NCBI GenBank assembly: GCA_031401035.1
Contig: JANNRA010000065.1
Coordinates: forward strand, 19,533 to 83,532
From: JANNRA01 sp031401035
Lineage (GTDB): Bacteria > Desulfobacterota > Binatia > HRBIN30 > CADEER01
Direction of reading: 5' to 3'
Length of the DNA stretch: 64,000 nt
This document shows, in pieces, positions 11,232 to 19,172 of the stretch. The position numbers were made by a program, and so were the translations under genes. A model generated the notes under the pieces. It did not search any database. It was not told the DNA's origin and saw only the letters and a list, made by a program, of their open reading frames with translations. Numbering within the stretch: the stretch's first letter is position 1; each line of letters opens with the position of its first letter.

Positions 11232-12086
11232 CTATTCGCGCAGCCGCGCGTTCGCCGCGCCCAGGTCGCCGAGGGCTGCCCCGCCGCTGCGGCCGAGCAG
11301 GACGTCGAGCGGGTCGCGCAGGTCGTCGACGTAGCCGAGCGCGTAGGCGCCGCGCGCATAACCCATCAGGCGCAGCAGGGGCTCCGGGAACGAACGCGCC
11401 TGCTCGGCCGGCACCGCCAGATACTGGTTCTCCTCCTGGCGCAGCCAGCTCAGCGCGTAAGTCAGGTTGAGGCCGATGCGCACGGCGTCGGAGTGGTTGG
11501 CGCCGGCGCCGTGGTAGAGGGCGCCGGTGTAGAGCAGCACCGAACCGGCCGGCATCTCGGCGGCGACGGTGTCGGCGGCGGTGAACTGCAGCCGGTCCTC
11601 ACGCAGGTGGCTGCGCGGCACCAGACGCGTCGCCCCATTGGCTTCGGTGAAGTCGGTCAGCGCCCAGATGGTGTTGCAGGTGACCTCGTAGCCGGACGGA
11701 AAGGGGAAGAAGTCGAAGGCCCACTGGTCGCGGTGGATCATCTGCGCCGGCTCGCCAGGGCCGATGGCGATGGCCTGCGTCAGGTGGAGCTGGAAACTCG
11801 TGCCACGCGCCAGCACGGCGCCGACGCCGCCCAGCACCAGCGGCTGCTGCACCAGGTCGCGGCAGGCGGCCGAGCGGGCGAGCAGGCCGCCGGTGCGACG
11901 CGTGTGGCGGCCGGAGAAGTCGTCGACTCCGGTCGCCGTGCGCGCCATCCACGGCGCCAACTCGCGGCGCGCCTGTGCGAGCAACGTCGGCGGGGCCAGG
12001 TGCTCGATGATGACGCAGCCGTGCGTGGCGAGGGCGGCAGCGACGTCCGCATCGGCGGCGCCGGCTGAACAGCGGGGGAGATCCAT
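11232..12086 (-). CDS. Phytanoyl-CoA dioxygenase (PhyH) family oxygenase
   Basis: A 284-residue Fe(II)/2-oxoglutarate-dependent dioxygenase. The double-stranded beta-helix core shows the metal-binding facial triad: H and D in MIHRDQWAF, and the distal H in GALYHGAGAN, followed by the 2-oxoglutarate Arg in AVRIGLNLTY. ANGATRLVPRSHL is the family signature between them. Homologues hydroxylate phytanoyl-CoA, ectoine or small secondary metabolites; substrate cannot be inferred. The gene is convergent with the propeller gene, with only 26 bp between their stop codons, and has a short repeat-bearing upstream region shared with the divergent DGQHR gene. Confidence 0.9.
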   Translation of the reverse strand: MDLPRCSAGAADADVAAALATHGCVIIEHLAPPTLLAQARRELAPWMARTATGVDDFSGRHTRRTGGLLARSAACRDLVQQPLVLGGVGAVLARGTSFQLHLTQAIAIGPGEPAQMIHRDQWAFDFFPFPSGYEVTCNTIWALTDFTEANGATRLVPRSHLREDRLQFTAADTVAAEMPAGSVLLYTGALYHGAGANHSDAVRIGLNLTYALSWLRQEENQYLAVPAEQARSFPEPLLRLMGYARGAYALGYVDDLRDPLDVLLGRSGGAALGDLGAANARLRE

Positions 12087-12127
12087 GCGCGCCAGCTAGC
12101 GCGACGCCGCGGCACCGGTCAATCACC

Positions 12128-12164
12128 GTCGCGCCAACACCGTCGCGCCAACGGTCGCGCCAAC
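12128..12164. repeat. Three direct copies of GTCGCGCCAAC
   Basis: An 11-base unit GTCGCGCCAAC occurs at 12128, 12142 and 12154 in the 149-bp space between the divergent PhyH and DGQHR genes. Spacing is 14 and 12 bases, so it could be slippage product or a set of binding sites; no protein family can be named. Confidence 0.45.
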
Positions 12165-12235
12165 CGCCGCGGCGCCGCGGCGGCGGTTGACAGGCGCCGC
12201 GCCACGGCCGAGAACCGCTGCGCCGGAGGATTGCG

Positions 12236-13384
12236 ATGCTCGCGACGCAGATTCGCCAGAAAGACAGCCGCTTCTACTTCGTCGCCTACCCGGCGGAGGA
12301 CCTGTTGCGGCGGGTGCGCTTCATCAGCCGCTTCTACGGCGAGGGGGAGACGCTCGAAGCCACGACGCCGCGCAAGGACGACGAGGTGGCGGCCTTCATC
12401 GGCCGCATCGAGCGCTCGGACGCCGCCTTCCAGCGCGACCTGGCGAAGAAAAAGGTGAAGGCGATTCAGGATTTCTATGCCGAAGCGGTGAACCAGCCGC
12501 CGATTCCCGGCGCGGTCCTGCTCTTCACCTCGGAGGCGCTGCACTTCGAGCCCATCGGCAGCTTCGAGAACGTCGGCAATCTCGAGGAGCCGCGCCAGCC
12601 GTACCTGATCATCGACGGCCAGCATCGACTGGCGGCGTTGCACTTCTATCGTCAGAAGCTGCCCGAGGAGGCGAAGGGCATGCACGTGCCGTGCATGATC
12701 TTCGACGGCCGTACCGAGGACTTCGCCACCGAGATGTTCGTCACCATCAACTCGACGCCGACGCGCATCAACAAGAGCCACCTGGTCGATCTCTACGAGA
12801 AGGTCGCCTATGCGGCGCCCGACAAGCGCCTTGCCGCCAAGGTCTGCGAACTGCTCTACGCCGAGGCCGACAGCCCGCTGCAGTACAAGGTGAATCGCCT
12901 CGGCGGCCGTTCGCGGCAGGCGAAGTGGATCCTACAGGCGGAGCTGTTCAACGAGATTCATCGCTGGGTGCGGCTCGAGACGCGGCGCCTGAAGGTCAAT
13001 GCGCTGACACGCGGACGCGACGTCGAGCGCGTCGCGCGCCACGATCTCTACGAGCCGCTGCGCGACTTCCTTGTCGCCGTGCGCCAGACGCTGCCCAGCG
13101 CCTGGGGCAACGAGCGCTACATGGTCACCCGCGCCGTCACCCTGAAGGCCCTGGTGCGCGTCTGCGCCGATCTCAATCGCGCCGACGGGGCCGCCGACGA
13201 GCGCGTCCGGCGCTGGACGGCGAAGCTGCGCAAGCTGCGCGAGCTCGAGCCCGACTTCCGCAGCGAGGGATTCTACGAGCGCTTCCCGGCCCGCGGCCAG
13301 GTGGAGCGCGTCGCCCGCATCCACCGCCGCCTCGACCAGTTCCTCGCCATCCCGCCACTCGGCAAGGAAACGGATGGGGACTGA
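12236..13384 (+). CDS. DGQHR domain-containing protein, DndB-like (orphan)
   Basis: A 382-residue protein with the DGQHR motif at residues 127-131 (LIIDGQHRLAAL), preceded by an N-terminal region rich in basic and aromatic residues. Downstream come FVTINSTPTRINKSHLVDLY, another conserved stretch of DGQHR/DndB-like proteins, where N-x-T/S follows the catalytic-like core. DndB is the regulator of DNA phosphorothioation, and DGQHR proteins are also found in other defence and unknown contexts. No dndA/C/D/E, pbe or restriction genes are in the window, so this copy looks orphaned. Its stop overlaps the SDR start by 11 bases, suggesting cotranslation. The function is not established. Confidence 0.85.
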   Translation: MLATQIRQKDSRFYFVAYPAEDLLRRVRFISRFYGEGETLEATTPRKDDEVAAFIGRIERSDAAFQRDLAKKKVKAIQDFYAEAVNQPPIPGAVLLFTSEALHFEPIGSFENVGNLEEPRQPYLIIDGQHRLAALHFYRQKLPEEAKGMHVPCMIFDGRTEDFATEMFVTINSTPTRINKSHLVDLYEKVAYAAPDKRLAAKVCELLYAEADSPLQYKVNRLGGRSRQAKWILQAELFNEIHRWVRLETRRLKVNALTRGRDVERVARHDLYEPLRDFLVAVRQTLPSAWGNERYMVTRAVTLKALVRVCADLNRADGAADERVRRWTAKLRKLRELEPDFRSEGFYERFPARGQVERVARIHRRLDQFLAIPPLGKETDGD

Positions 13385-14249
13385 CCATCAGCGCATGGAC
13401 CCCGGGTCGCGATCCGTCCTGATCACCGGCACCTCCTCGGGCATCGGCTGTGCGGCGGCGGCGGAATTGGCGACGCGTGGCTGGACGGTGATCGCGACGA
13501 TGCGCGATCTCGCCCGGCGCGCGGCCCTCGACGCGGCGGTGGCCGGGGCGCCGGGGCGGGTGCTGGTGGCGCCACTCGACGTCACCGACGCGGCGGCGCT
13601 GCCGCCGGCCTTGCGGGCCGCCTTGGCGCCCGGCGGCGGCGGGCTCGATGCGGTGGTGCACAACGCCGGCGTCGCCGTCGGCGGCGCCTTCGAGGATCTG
13701 CCCGAGGCCGAGTTGCGGCGCGTCATGGAGACCAACTTCTTCGGCGTGCTTTCGCTGACCCGGCTGCTGCTGCCGCTGTTCCGTGCCCAGCGGCGCGGCC
13801 GCATCGTCATCGTCTCGAGCAACTCGGCCTTCTTCGGCGAGCCGGCCAACTCGATCTACGTCGCCTCGAAGTGGGCCATCGAGGGGTGGGCCGAATCCCT
13901 CGCGTACGAGGTCGCGCCGTTCGGGGTGGACGTCGTGCTGATCGAACCGGGGCCCTATCGGACCGAGATCTGGAACACCTCGCCGCGCATCCTGCCGCCG
14001 GACAGCCCCTACCGGGCGCTGCTCGAGCCGATCGAACGCGCCATCGATCAGCACGTCGTGGCCGCGGCCCGCGATCCGCGCGAGGTCGGGCGCGCCATTG
14101 CCGACGCCCTGGCGGCGCGCCGGCCGGCCTTTCGCATCCCGGTCAGCCCGCAGGCGCGGGTCGGCCATTTCCTGCGCGGCAAGGTGCCGAGTCGCTGGCG
14201 TCGCGCCATGGTTTCGCGCCTGCTCGGCCTGCACCGCGTGCGGGTCTGA
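13374..14249 (+). CDS. SDR family NAD(P)-dependent oxidoreductase
   Basis: A classical short-chain dehydrogenase/reductase of 291 residues. The Rossmann motif is TGTSSGIG near residue 19, the NAG motif is VVHNAGVAV, and the catalytic triad is Ser in VSSNSAF, Tyr162 and Lys166 in YVASK. An LIEPGPYRTEIW stretch follows, resembling the PG motif after the active site. The C-terminal tail PVSPQARVGHFLRGKVPSRW is typical of SDRs close to the retinol dehydrogenase-like group. The start could be the first ATG or M8 (MDPGSRS); the overlap with the DGQHR gene favours either. Substrate is unknown. Nothing in its neighbourhood links it to a pathway. Confidence 0.88.
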   Translation: MGTDHQRMDPGSRSVLITGTSSGIGCAAAAELATRGWTVIATMRDLARRAALDAAVAGAPGRVLVAPLDVTDAAALPPALRAALAPGGGGLDAVVHNAGVAVGGAFEDLPEAELRRVMETNFFGVLSLTRLLLPLFRAQRRGRIVIVSSNSAFFGEPANSIYVASKWAIEGWAESLAYEVAPFGVDVVLIEPGPYRTEIWNTSPRILPPDSPYRALLEPIERAIDQHVVAAARDPREVGRAIADALAARRPAFRIPVSPQARVGHFLRGKVPSRWRRAMVSRLLGLHRVRV

Positions 14250-14270
14250 GGCGGGCGTCACCTCCGTGAG

Positions 14271-14352
14271 CCTGACCTGGGCGCCCCTGACCTGGGCGCG
14301 CCTGACCTGCGCGGCCCGGCCATGGTCCGGAAGCGGCCATGGTCCAGAGGCG
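14271..14352. repeat. Tandem short repeats after the SDR gene
   Basis: Two small arrays sit in the 298-bp intergenic space after the SDR stop. CCTGACCTGGGCGC and two variants recur at 15-base steps (14271, 14286, 14301). CGGCCATGGTCC recurs at about 17-base steps (14317, 14334). They look like slippage-generated DNA and do not form a strong hairpin. No gene is convincing in 14250-14395. Confidence 0.55.
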
Positions 14353-14395
14353 CTAATGTTTCGATTGCCTGGCGTAGGTGGTAACTGCTCGCCGC

Positions 14396-14539
14396 ATGGC
14401 GGAGAGCAGGCGCTGCGCGCTGCAGGCGTTGTTCGGGCCGGGGCGCGACGAGATGGTGAACCACACCGTCGACGTCGTTGCCTGGCAGGACGCGGCGGCG
14501 CGGCCGGCGGCGGCCGGCAACGGCAAGTTCCTCTTCTGA
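14396..14539 (+). CDS. Possible small ORF, 47 residues, unknown
   Basis: ATG at 14396 opens a frame to TGA at 14537-14539 encoding MAESRRCALQALFGPGRDEM and then a Val/Ala-rich tail ending GNGKFLF. It lies 8 bases before the start of the downstream DUF2889-like gene, in a different frame, which is where a leader or small cotranslated peptide could sit. No ribosome site is convincing and there is no family match I can name, so this may be chance. Confidence 0.3.
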   Translation: MAESRRCALQALFGPGRDEMVNHTVDVVAWQDAAARPAAAGNGKFLF

Positions 14540-14547
14540 GGCCGGCG

Positions 14548-15543
14548 ATGCGACTGGAACTCGGCGGCCACCCCATTCACACCCGCGCCCTGAGCGTCGT
14601 GGTCGGGCTCGATGCGCAGGGGGTGGCGGTCAGCGCCGATCTGCTCGACCTGCGCAAACGCGGCTTCACGCCGGTCGGCACCGAGGTGCAGGGAGCCGGC
14701 ATCATCCACCAGATGGGACTCGATGCGCATCTCGCCGGCGGTATCATCACCCGCCTGGCGGCGCGCCAGCCGGTGGTGGCGTTCGAGGCCTCGGCGGCGA
14801 CGCGCGGCGAGAGCTGCCGGACGGTCGTGATGCGTCTGGCGGCGCTGGTCGGCATGGCGTGCGACGACTCGGCGCCCCTGCGCGAGGTGCTGGGCGGCGC
14901 CCTCGGCTGCTCGCACCTGCTGGCCAGCGCGCAGTTGCTCTGCGCCACTGCGGCCGCCTACGCGGGCGCCGCCGACGGCGCGGCCGCGGCCGCGGCCGCG
15001 CCGGTGCATGCGACGCTGCTGCGCCGCGATCTGGTCTTCGACGGGCACGAGCGCGAGGACGGCCGGCTGGCGGTCGGGGTTCAGCTCTCCGACCTGCACA
15101 CCGCGCCGGTCGCTGCCGGCGCGCGGCCGATGGCGCGCTTTGCCGCCCACGACGAGCTGCGCCTGAGCATCGTGCTGGAGGGCTGGCCGGCTCGCCTGGT
15201 GGCGCTGAGCGGGGCTGAGCGGCGGCGCAGCGCGGCGCAGTTCGCGACCGCGCCGTGGGTCGACCTGGCCGCGCCTCTGGCGCCGCTCACCGGTGTCACC
15301 CTGGGGAAGGGATCGGCGCAGACGCTGCGCCAGGCGGCAGCGGGGCGCCCGGCCCTGCAGGCGGCGTTGCAGCAACTCGGTCCGGCCCTGATCCAGTGCC
15401 GGGCCTCCTTTCCGGACAAGTGGTTGAACGTGGCGGCGACGGCCGACGCCCATCCCGGCCTGATCGGTATCGCCGACTCCTGCTACATGTGGCGCCGCGG
15501 CGGGGCGTTGCAGCAGCTGCGCGAGAGTTCAAGTGATACCTGA
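14548..15543 (+). CDS. DUF2889-like protein
   Basis: A 331-residue protein starting MRLELGGHPIHTRALSVVVGLD. Its layout (H-T-R near the N-terminus, GALGCSHLLASAQLL in the middle and a C-terminal PGLIGIADSCYMWRRG) resembles the DUF2889 family, which has no established function; the match is by motif recall, so I hold it loosely. An Ala-rich stretch (DGAAAAAAAPVHATLL) separates the halves. There is no signal peptide or membrane segment. The stop lies 55 bases before the amine dehydrogenase large subunit start, so it could be the first gene of that operon, though the pairing is not a known one. Confidence 0.65.
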   Translation: MRLELGGHPIHTRALSVVVGLDAQGVAVSADLLDLRKRGFTPVGTEVQGAGIIHQMGLDAHLAGGIITRLAARQPVVAFEASAATRGESCRTVVMRLAALVGMACDDSAPLREVLGGALGCSHLLASAQLLCATAAAYAGAADGAAAAAAAPVHATLLRRDLVFDGHEREDGRLAVGVQLSDLHTAPVAAGARPMARFAAHDELRLSIVLEGWPARLVALSGAERRRSAAQFATAPWVDLAAPLAPLTGVTLGKGSAQTLRQAAAGRPALQAALQQLGPALIQCRASFPDKWLNVAATADAHPGLIGIADSCYMWRRGGALQQLRESSSDT

Positions 15544-15598
15544 ACTGAGGGGCGCCGGCCTTGGCGGGGCGGTGTGCTTCCGCTACACGGCGCTTGTC

Positions 15599-16837
15599 AT
15601 GCGTCGTCTCGCGCTGTTGGCGCTGTTCGCGCTGCTGCTGCCGCCAGGGCTCCTCGCCGAGGTGGCGCCGGAGCAGACCGGGGTCATCGCCACGCTGCCG
15701 CAGCCGCCGCGGCCGCACTGGGTGTGGAGCGCCGATCCGGTCCTGCAGCGCACCGCGTTGCTCGACCTCGACGAGAACCGCTTCCTCGGCATGGTCAACG
15801 GCGGCTACGGGCTGCCGATGCCGCTCTTCGCCCGCGGCCGTCCGGAACTCTACATGCCGGCGACGTACTACTCGCGCGGTACGCACGGGACGCGCACGGA
15901 CGTGGTCGAGTTCTACGACACGGAAACCTTGACGCTACGCGGTGAGGTCGAGATCCCACCCAAGCGCGCGACCAATGCGTTCTCGATCGGCCACGCGGCA
16001 CTGACCGACGACGACCGCTTCGCCGCCATTTTCAACTGGACCACCGGCACCTCGTTGAGCATCGTCGACGTCGTGGCGCGGCGCTTCACCGGCGAGATCG
16101 CCCTACCGGGCTGCAGCCTGGTCTTCGCCGCCGGGCCGCGGCGGCTGTTCTCGCTGTGTGGCGACGGCGCCCTGTTCACCGTCATGCTCGACGACGAGGG
16201 GCACGAGGCGTCGCGCGCCACCAGCGCGCCGTTCTTCGACGCGACGCGCGACCCGGTGATGGAGAAGGGCGTGCGGCTGGGCAACCAGTGGCTCTTCGTG
16301 TCCTTCGCGGGCCGCATCCACTCCGTCGATGCCAGCGGCGCGGTGCCGGTGTTTGGCGAGCCGTGGTCGATTGTCAGCGATGCCGAGCGCGCCGAGTCGT
16401 GGCGGCCCGGCGGCAACCAGCCGCTCGCCGCGCACGGCGGCAGCGGCCGCCTCTACGTGCTCATGCATCGCGGCGGGCCGGACACGCACAAGGAGGCGGG
16501 CGAGGAGGTATGGATCTTCGACGTCGCCGCGCGTCGTCGCGTCGCCCGCGTCCCTCTGGTCAATCCCGGCATCACCATCTACGGCTTCCCGCTGCGGCCG
16601 GGCGCCGGCTGGCCGGCGCCGATCGCCGCCCTGAGCGACTGGGCCATGGACGCCCTGACGCCGGCGATGGTCGGCTTCATCGAGGTGACGCAGGACGATC
16701 AGCCGCTGCTGGTGACGGCATCGCAGTTCAGCGGCTCGCTCGGTGTCTATGACGCCCGCAGCGGCGCCTTCCTGCGCCGCGTCGGTCCGACCGGCTGGAC
16801 CAGCGACGTGCTGCAAGCCCCCTGGGGTGGACCGTGA
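15599..16837 (+). CDS. Amine dehydrogenase large (heavy) subunit
   Basis: A 412-residue periplasmic beta-propeller protein. After the signal peptide (RRLALLALFALLLPPGLLAE) the sequence has PHWVWSADP and FLGMVNGGYG, then repeated propeller blades including YSRGTHGTRTDVVEFYDTET, NAFSIGHAALTDDDRFAAIFN, HRGGPDTHKEAGEEVWIFD and PLLVTASQFSGSLGVYDARSG. These match the heavy chain of methylamine and aromatic amine dehydrogenases. The subunit binds the TTQ small subunit and forms a channel to the active site. It opens an operon with MauE-, MauD- and TTQ-subunit genes. Whether the substrate is methylamine (mauB) or an aralkylamine (aauB) cannot be told from this chain; order of genes favours aau. Confidence 0.9.
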   Translation: MRRLALLALFALLLPPGLLAEVAPEQTGVIATLPQPPRPHWVWSADPVLQRTALLDLDENRFLGMVNGGYGLPMPLFARGRPELYMPATYYSRGTHGTRTDVVEFYDTETLTLRGEVEIPPKRATNAFSIGHAALTDDDRFAAIFNWTTGTSLSIVDVVARRFTGEIALPGCSLVFAAGPRRLFSLCGDGALFTVMLDDEGHEASRATSAPFFDATRDPVMEKGVRLGNQWLFVSFAGRIHSVDASGAVPVFGEPWSIVSDAERAESWRPGGNQPLAAHGGSGRLYVLMHRGGPDTHKEAGEEVWIFDVAARRRVARVPLVNPGITIYGFPLRPGAGWPAPIAALSDWAMDALTPAMVGFIEVTQDDQPLLVTASQFSGSLGVYDARSGAFLRRVGPTGWTSDVLQAPWGGP

Positions 16838-16907
16838 ACGCGGCCGACGGCCGGCGCGCCGCCGCCGTGTCATCCCGGCGATCGCGCGGTTGCGCCGCGC
16901 CCGGTGC

Positions 16908-17463
<556 letters not shown>

Positions 17464-17471
<8 letters not shown>

Positions 17472-18138
17472 GGCGCTGCTGGTCTCGACGCTGCTCCTGT
17501 GGGTGGTGGTGCTGGTCCTCGCGGCGGTGGTCGTCGCCCTGGTGCGACAGGTCGGAGTCCTGCACGAGCGCGTCGCGCCGGCCGGCGCCCTGGTCGGCCG
17601 CGAGGGGCCGCGGCTGGGCGAGGCGGCGCCGCGCCTGACGCTGCCGGACTGGTCCGGCCGCCCGGTGCTGCTCGGCGGCGTCGCCGCCGACGGCCTGCCG
17701 ACGCTGCTCGTCTTCGTCTCGCCGACCTGCCCGGTATGCAAGACCGTGCTCGAGATCCTGCCCTCGCTGCTGCGCGGCGAACGGGCGCGCCTGGTGCTGG
17801 CCAGCGACGGCCCGCGCGATGAGCACGAGGCCTTCGTGCGCGCGCACGATCTCGCCGCGCGCCCGTACCTGCTCGCCGCCGACCTCGGGCTCGTCTATCA
17901 GGTGCCGAAGCTGCCCTATGCCGTGCTCATCGACGCCGCCGGCGTGCTGCGCGCCAAGGGACTGGTCAACACCCGCGAACACCTCGAGAGTCTCTTCGAG
18001 GCGATGGAGCGGGGCGTCGGCTCGATTCAGGAGTATCTCCGCGCGACGCTGCCGGCGGATCAGTCGCTGCCGGCGCCCGCGCCCGCGCCCGCGCCCGGGC
18101 GCGAGGGCGAGGGGATCAGACTGGGAGGCCGCCCATGA
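17464..18138 (+). CDS. mauD: MauD-family thioredoxin-like disulfide protein
   Basis: A 224-residue protein with an N-terminal membrane anchor (LLVSTLLLWVVVLVLAAVVVALVRQ) and a periplasmic thioredoxin-like domain. The redox motif is CPVC (C89, C92) in FVSPTCPVCK, and a cis-Pro segment YQVPKLPYAVLI follows about 70 residues later. MauD is needed to maturate the TTQ subunit by isomerising or forming its disulfides. The C-terminus carries an APAPAPAPG linker not needed for the fold. The ATG is inside the mauE stop overlap and the stop overlaps the next start by an ATGA. Confidence 0.9.
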
Positions 18139-18698
18139 CCACAGGTGTGACGAGCGCACTCGATCGCTGGTTCAACCGTCTGACGCGACAGGTGGCGCGG
18201 CGCACCTCGCGCCGCGGCGCGCTGGCCCGTCTCGCCGCCTTGGCGGTCGGTGCCGCGGCCGTGCCGCTGCTGCCGGTGTCGCGGGCGCGGGGCGCGGACG
18301 GCGCCCGCGCGCCCATTCCCGGCGAGCCCGATGCGGCGACGCCGGCCGGCAATCCCGGCGATTGCGAGTACTGGCGCCACTGCGCCATCGACGGATTCCT
18401 GTGCAGCTGCTGCGGCGGCACCCAGCGCTCGTGTCCGCCCGGCACCGAGCAGGCGCCGGTGACCTGGATCGGCACCTGTCGCAATCCGGCCGACGGCAAG
18501 GACTACGTGATCTCGTACAACGACTGTTGCGGCAAACACATCTGCGGGCTGTGCTTCTGCCACCGCAACGAGGGCGACAAGCCGATCTACTTCGCGCCGC
18601 GCAGCAACGACATCAACTGGTGCTACGGCGTCTCGAGCGTCGTCTACAACTGCTCGACGGCGATCGTCCTCGGCCTGGCGACGGAAGAGAAGGGGTGA
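18135..18698 (+). CDS. Amine dehydrogenase small subunit (TTQ-bearing light chain)
   Basis: A 187-residue catalytic subunit. The N-terminus has a twin-arginine-like export signal (RRTSRRGALARLAALAVGA) and then a Cys-rich mature domain with 14 cysteines. The TTQ-forming tryptophans are W111 (VTWIGTC) and W162 (DINWCYG), 51 residues apart, exactly the spacing of W57/W108 in the methylamine dehydrogenase and W109/W160 in the aromatic amine dehydrogenase. Catalytic Asp positions follow at D86 (AIDGF) and D130 (YNDCCG), which is the known relation to the TTQ Trp. The domain also has CEYWRHC and FLCSCCGG. It is cotranslated with mauD upstream and a cytochrome c downstream. The enzyme oxidises primary amines in the periplasm, releasing ammonia and passing electrons onward. 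No mauG is in the window. Confidence 0.93.
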   Translation: MTTGVTSALDRWFNRLTRQVARRTSRRGALARLAALAVGAAAVPLLPVSRARGADGARAPIPGEPDAATPAGNPGDCEYWRHCAIDGFLCSCCGGTQRSCPPGTEQAPVTWIGTCRNPADGKDYVISYNDCCGKHICGLCFCHRNEGDKPIYFAPRSNDINWCYGVSSVVYNCSTAIVLGLATEEKG

Positions 18699-19117
18699 GG
18701 AATCGCCGCGCCGCGCTGCTGCTCGGGTTGGCGCTGGTCGGGCTGGCGGGGGCGCCGGCGGCGGCGAGTCCGCCGCTCGACTACCAGCTGCAGTGCCGCG
18801 GCTGCCACGGACCGGACGGGCAGGGCAGCGGCGGCGGCGCGCCGCCGTTCCGCGGCCAGTTGGGGCGCTTTCTCGGCTCGACGGACGGCCGCGCCTACCT
18901 GATCCGGGTGCCGGGAGTGGCGCGGTCGGAACTCGACGACGCCAACACCGCCGCCCTGCTGACCTGGCTGGTGCGGCGCTTCGACGGCGACAACGTGCCG
19001 TCCGACTTCACGCCGTTCACCACCGCCGAGGTGGCCGCGCATCGGCGTCCGCCGCTGACCGACGTGGTGGCCGAGCGACGGCGGGTCCTGGCGGTGGGCA
19101 CCGCCCCGGCGCCGTAG
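18695..19117 (+). CDS. Small monohaem c-type cytochrome, amine dehydrogenase operon
   Basis: A 140-residue exported cytochrome c starting at a GTG overlapping the TGA of the small subunit. The signal peptide is LLLGLALVGLAGAPAAA, and the single haem motif is CRGCHG, near the mature N-terminus. I find no Met anywhere in the mature chain, so the usual axial Met ligand is missing; a His, Asn or Lys, or an open site, would have to serve. Aromatic amine dehydrogenase clusters carry a small monohaem cytochrome gene after aauA, and this gene sits in that place. It is a candidate electron acceptor or TTQ biogenesis helper. Confidence 0.82.
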   Translation: MRNRRAALLLGLALVGLAGAPAAASPPLDYQLQCRGCHGPDGQGSGGGAPPFRGQLGRFLGSTDGRAYLIRVPGVARSELDDANTAALLTWLVRRFDGDNVPSDFTPFTTAEVAAHRRPPLTDVVAERRRVLAVGTAPAP

Positions 19118-19172
19118 GGGAGGCCCCCCTTGCGGCGCGGCCGCCGCCCCGGCATCGTGACTCGTCGCAGAG

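Noticed and set aside
14258..14464. A 68-residue minus-strand ORF with repeated RRSGAP units
   Set aside because: It is made by short tandem repeats, has no RBS or family, and lies over the leader of another gene.
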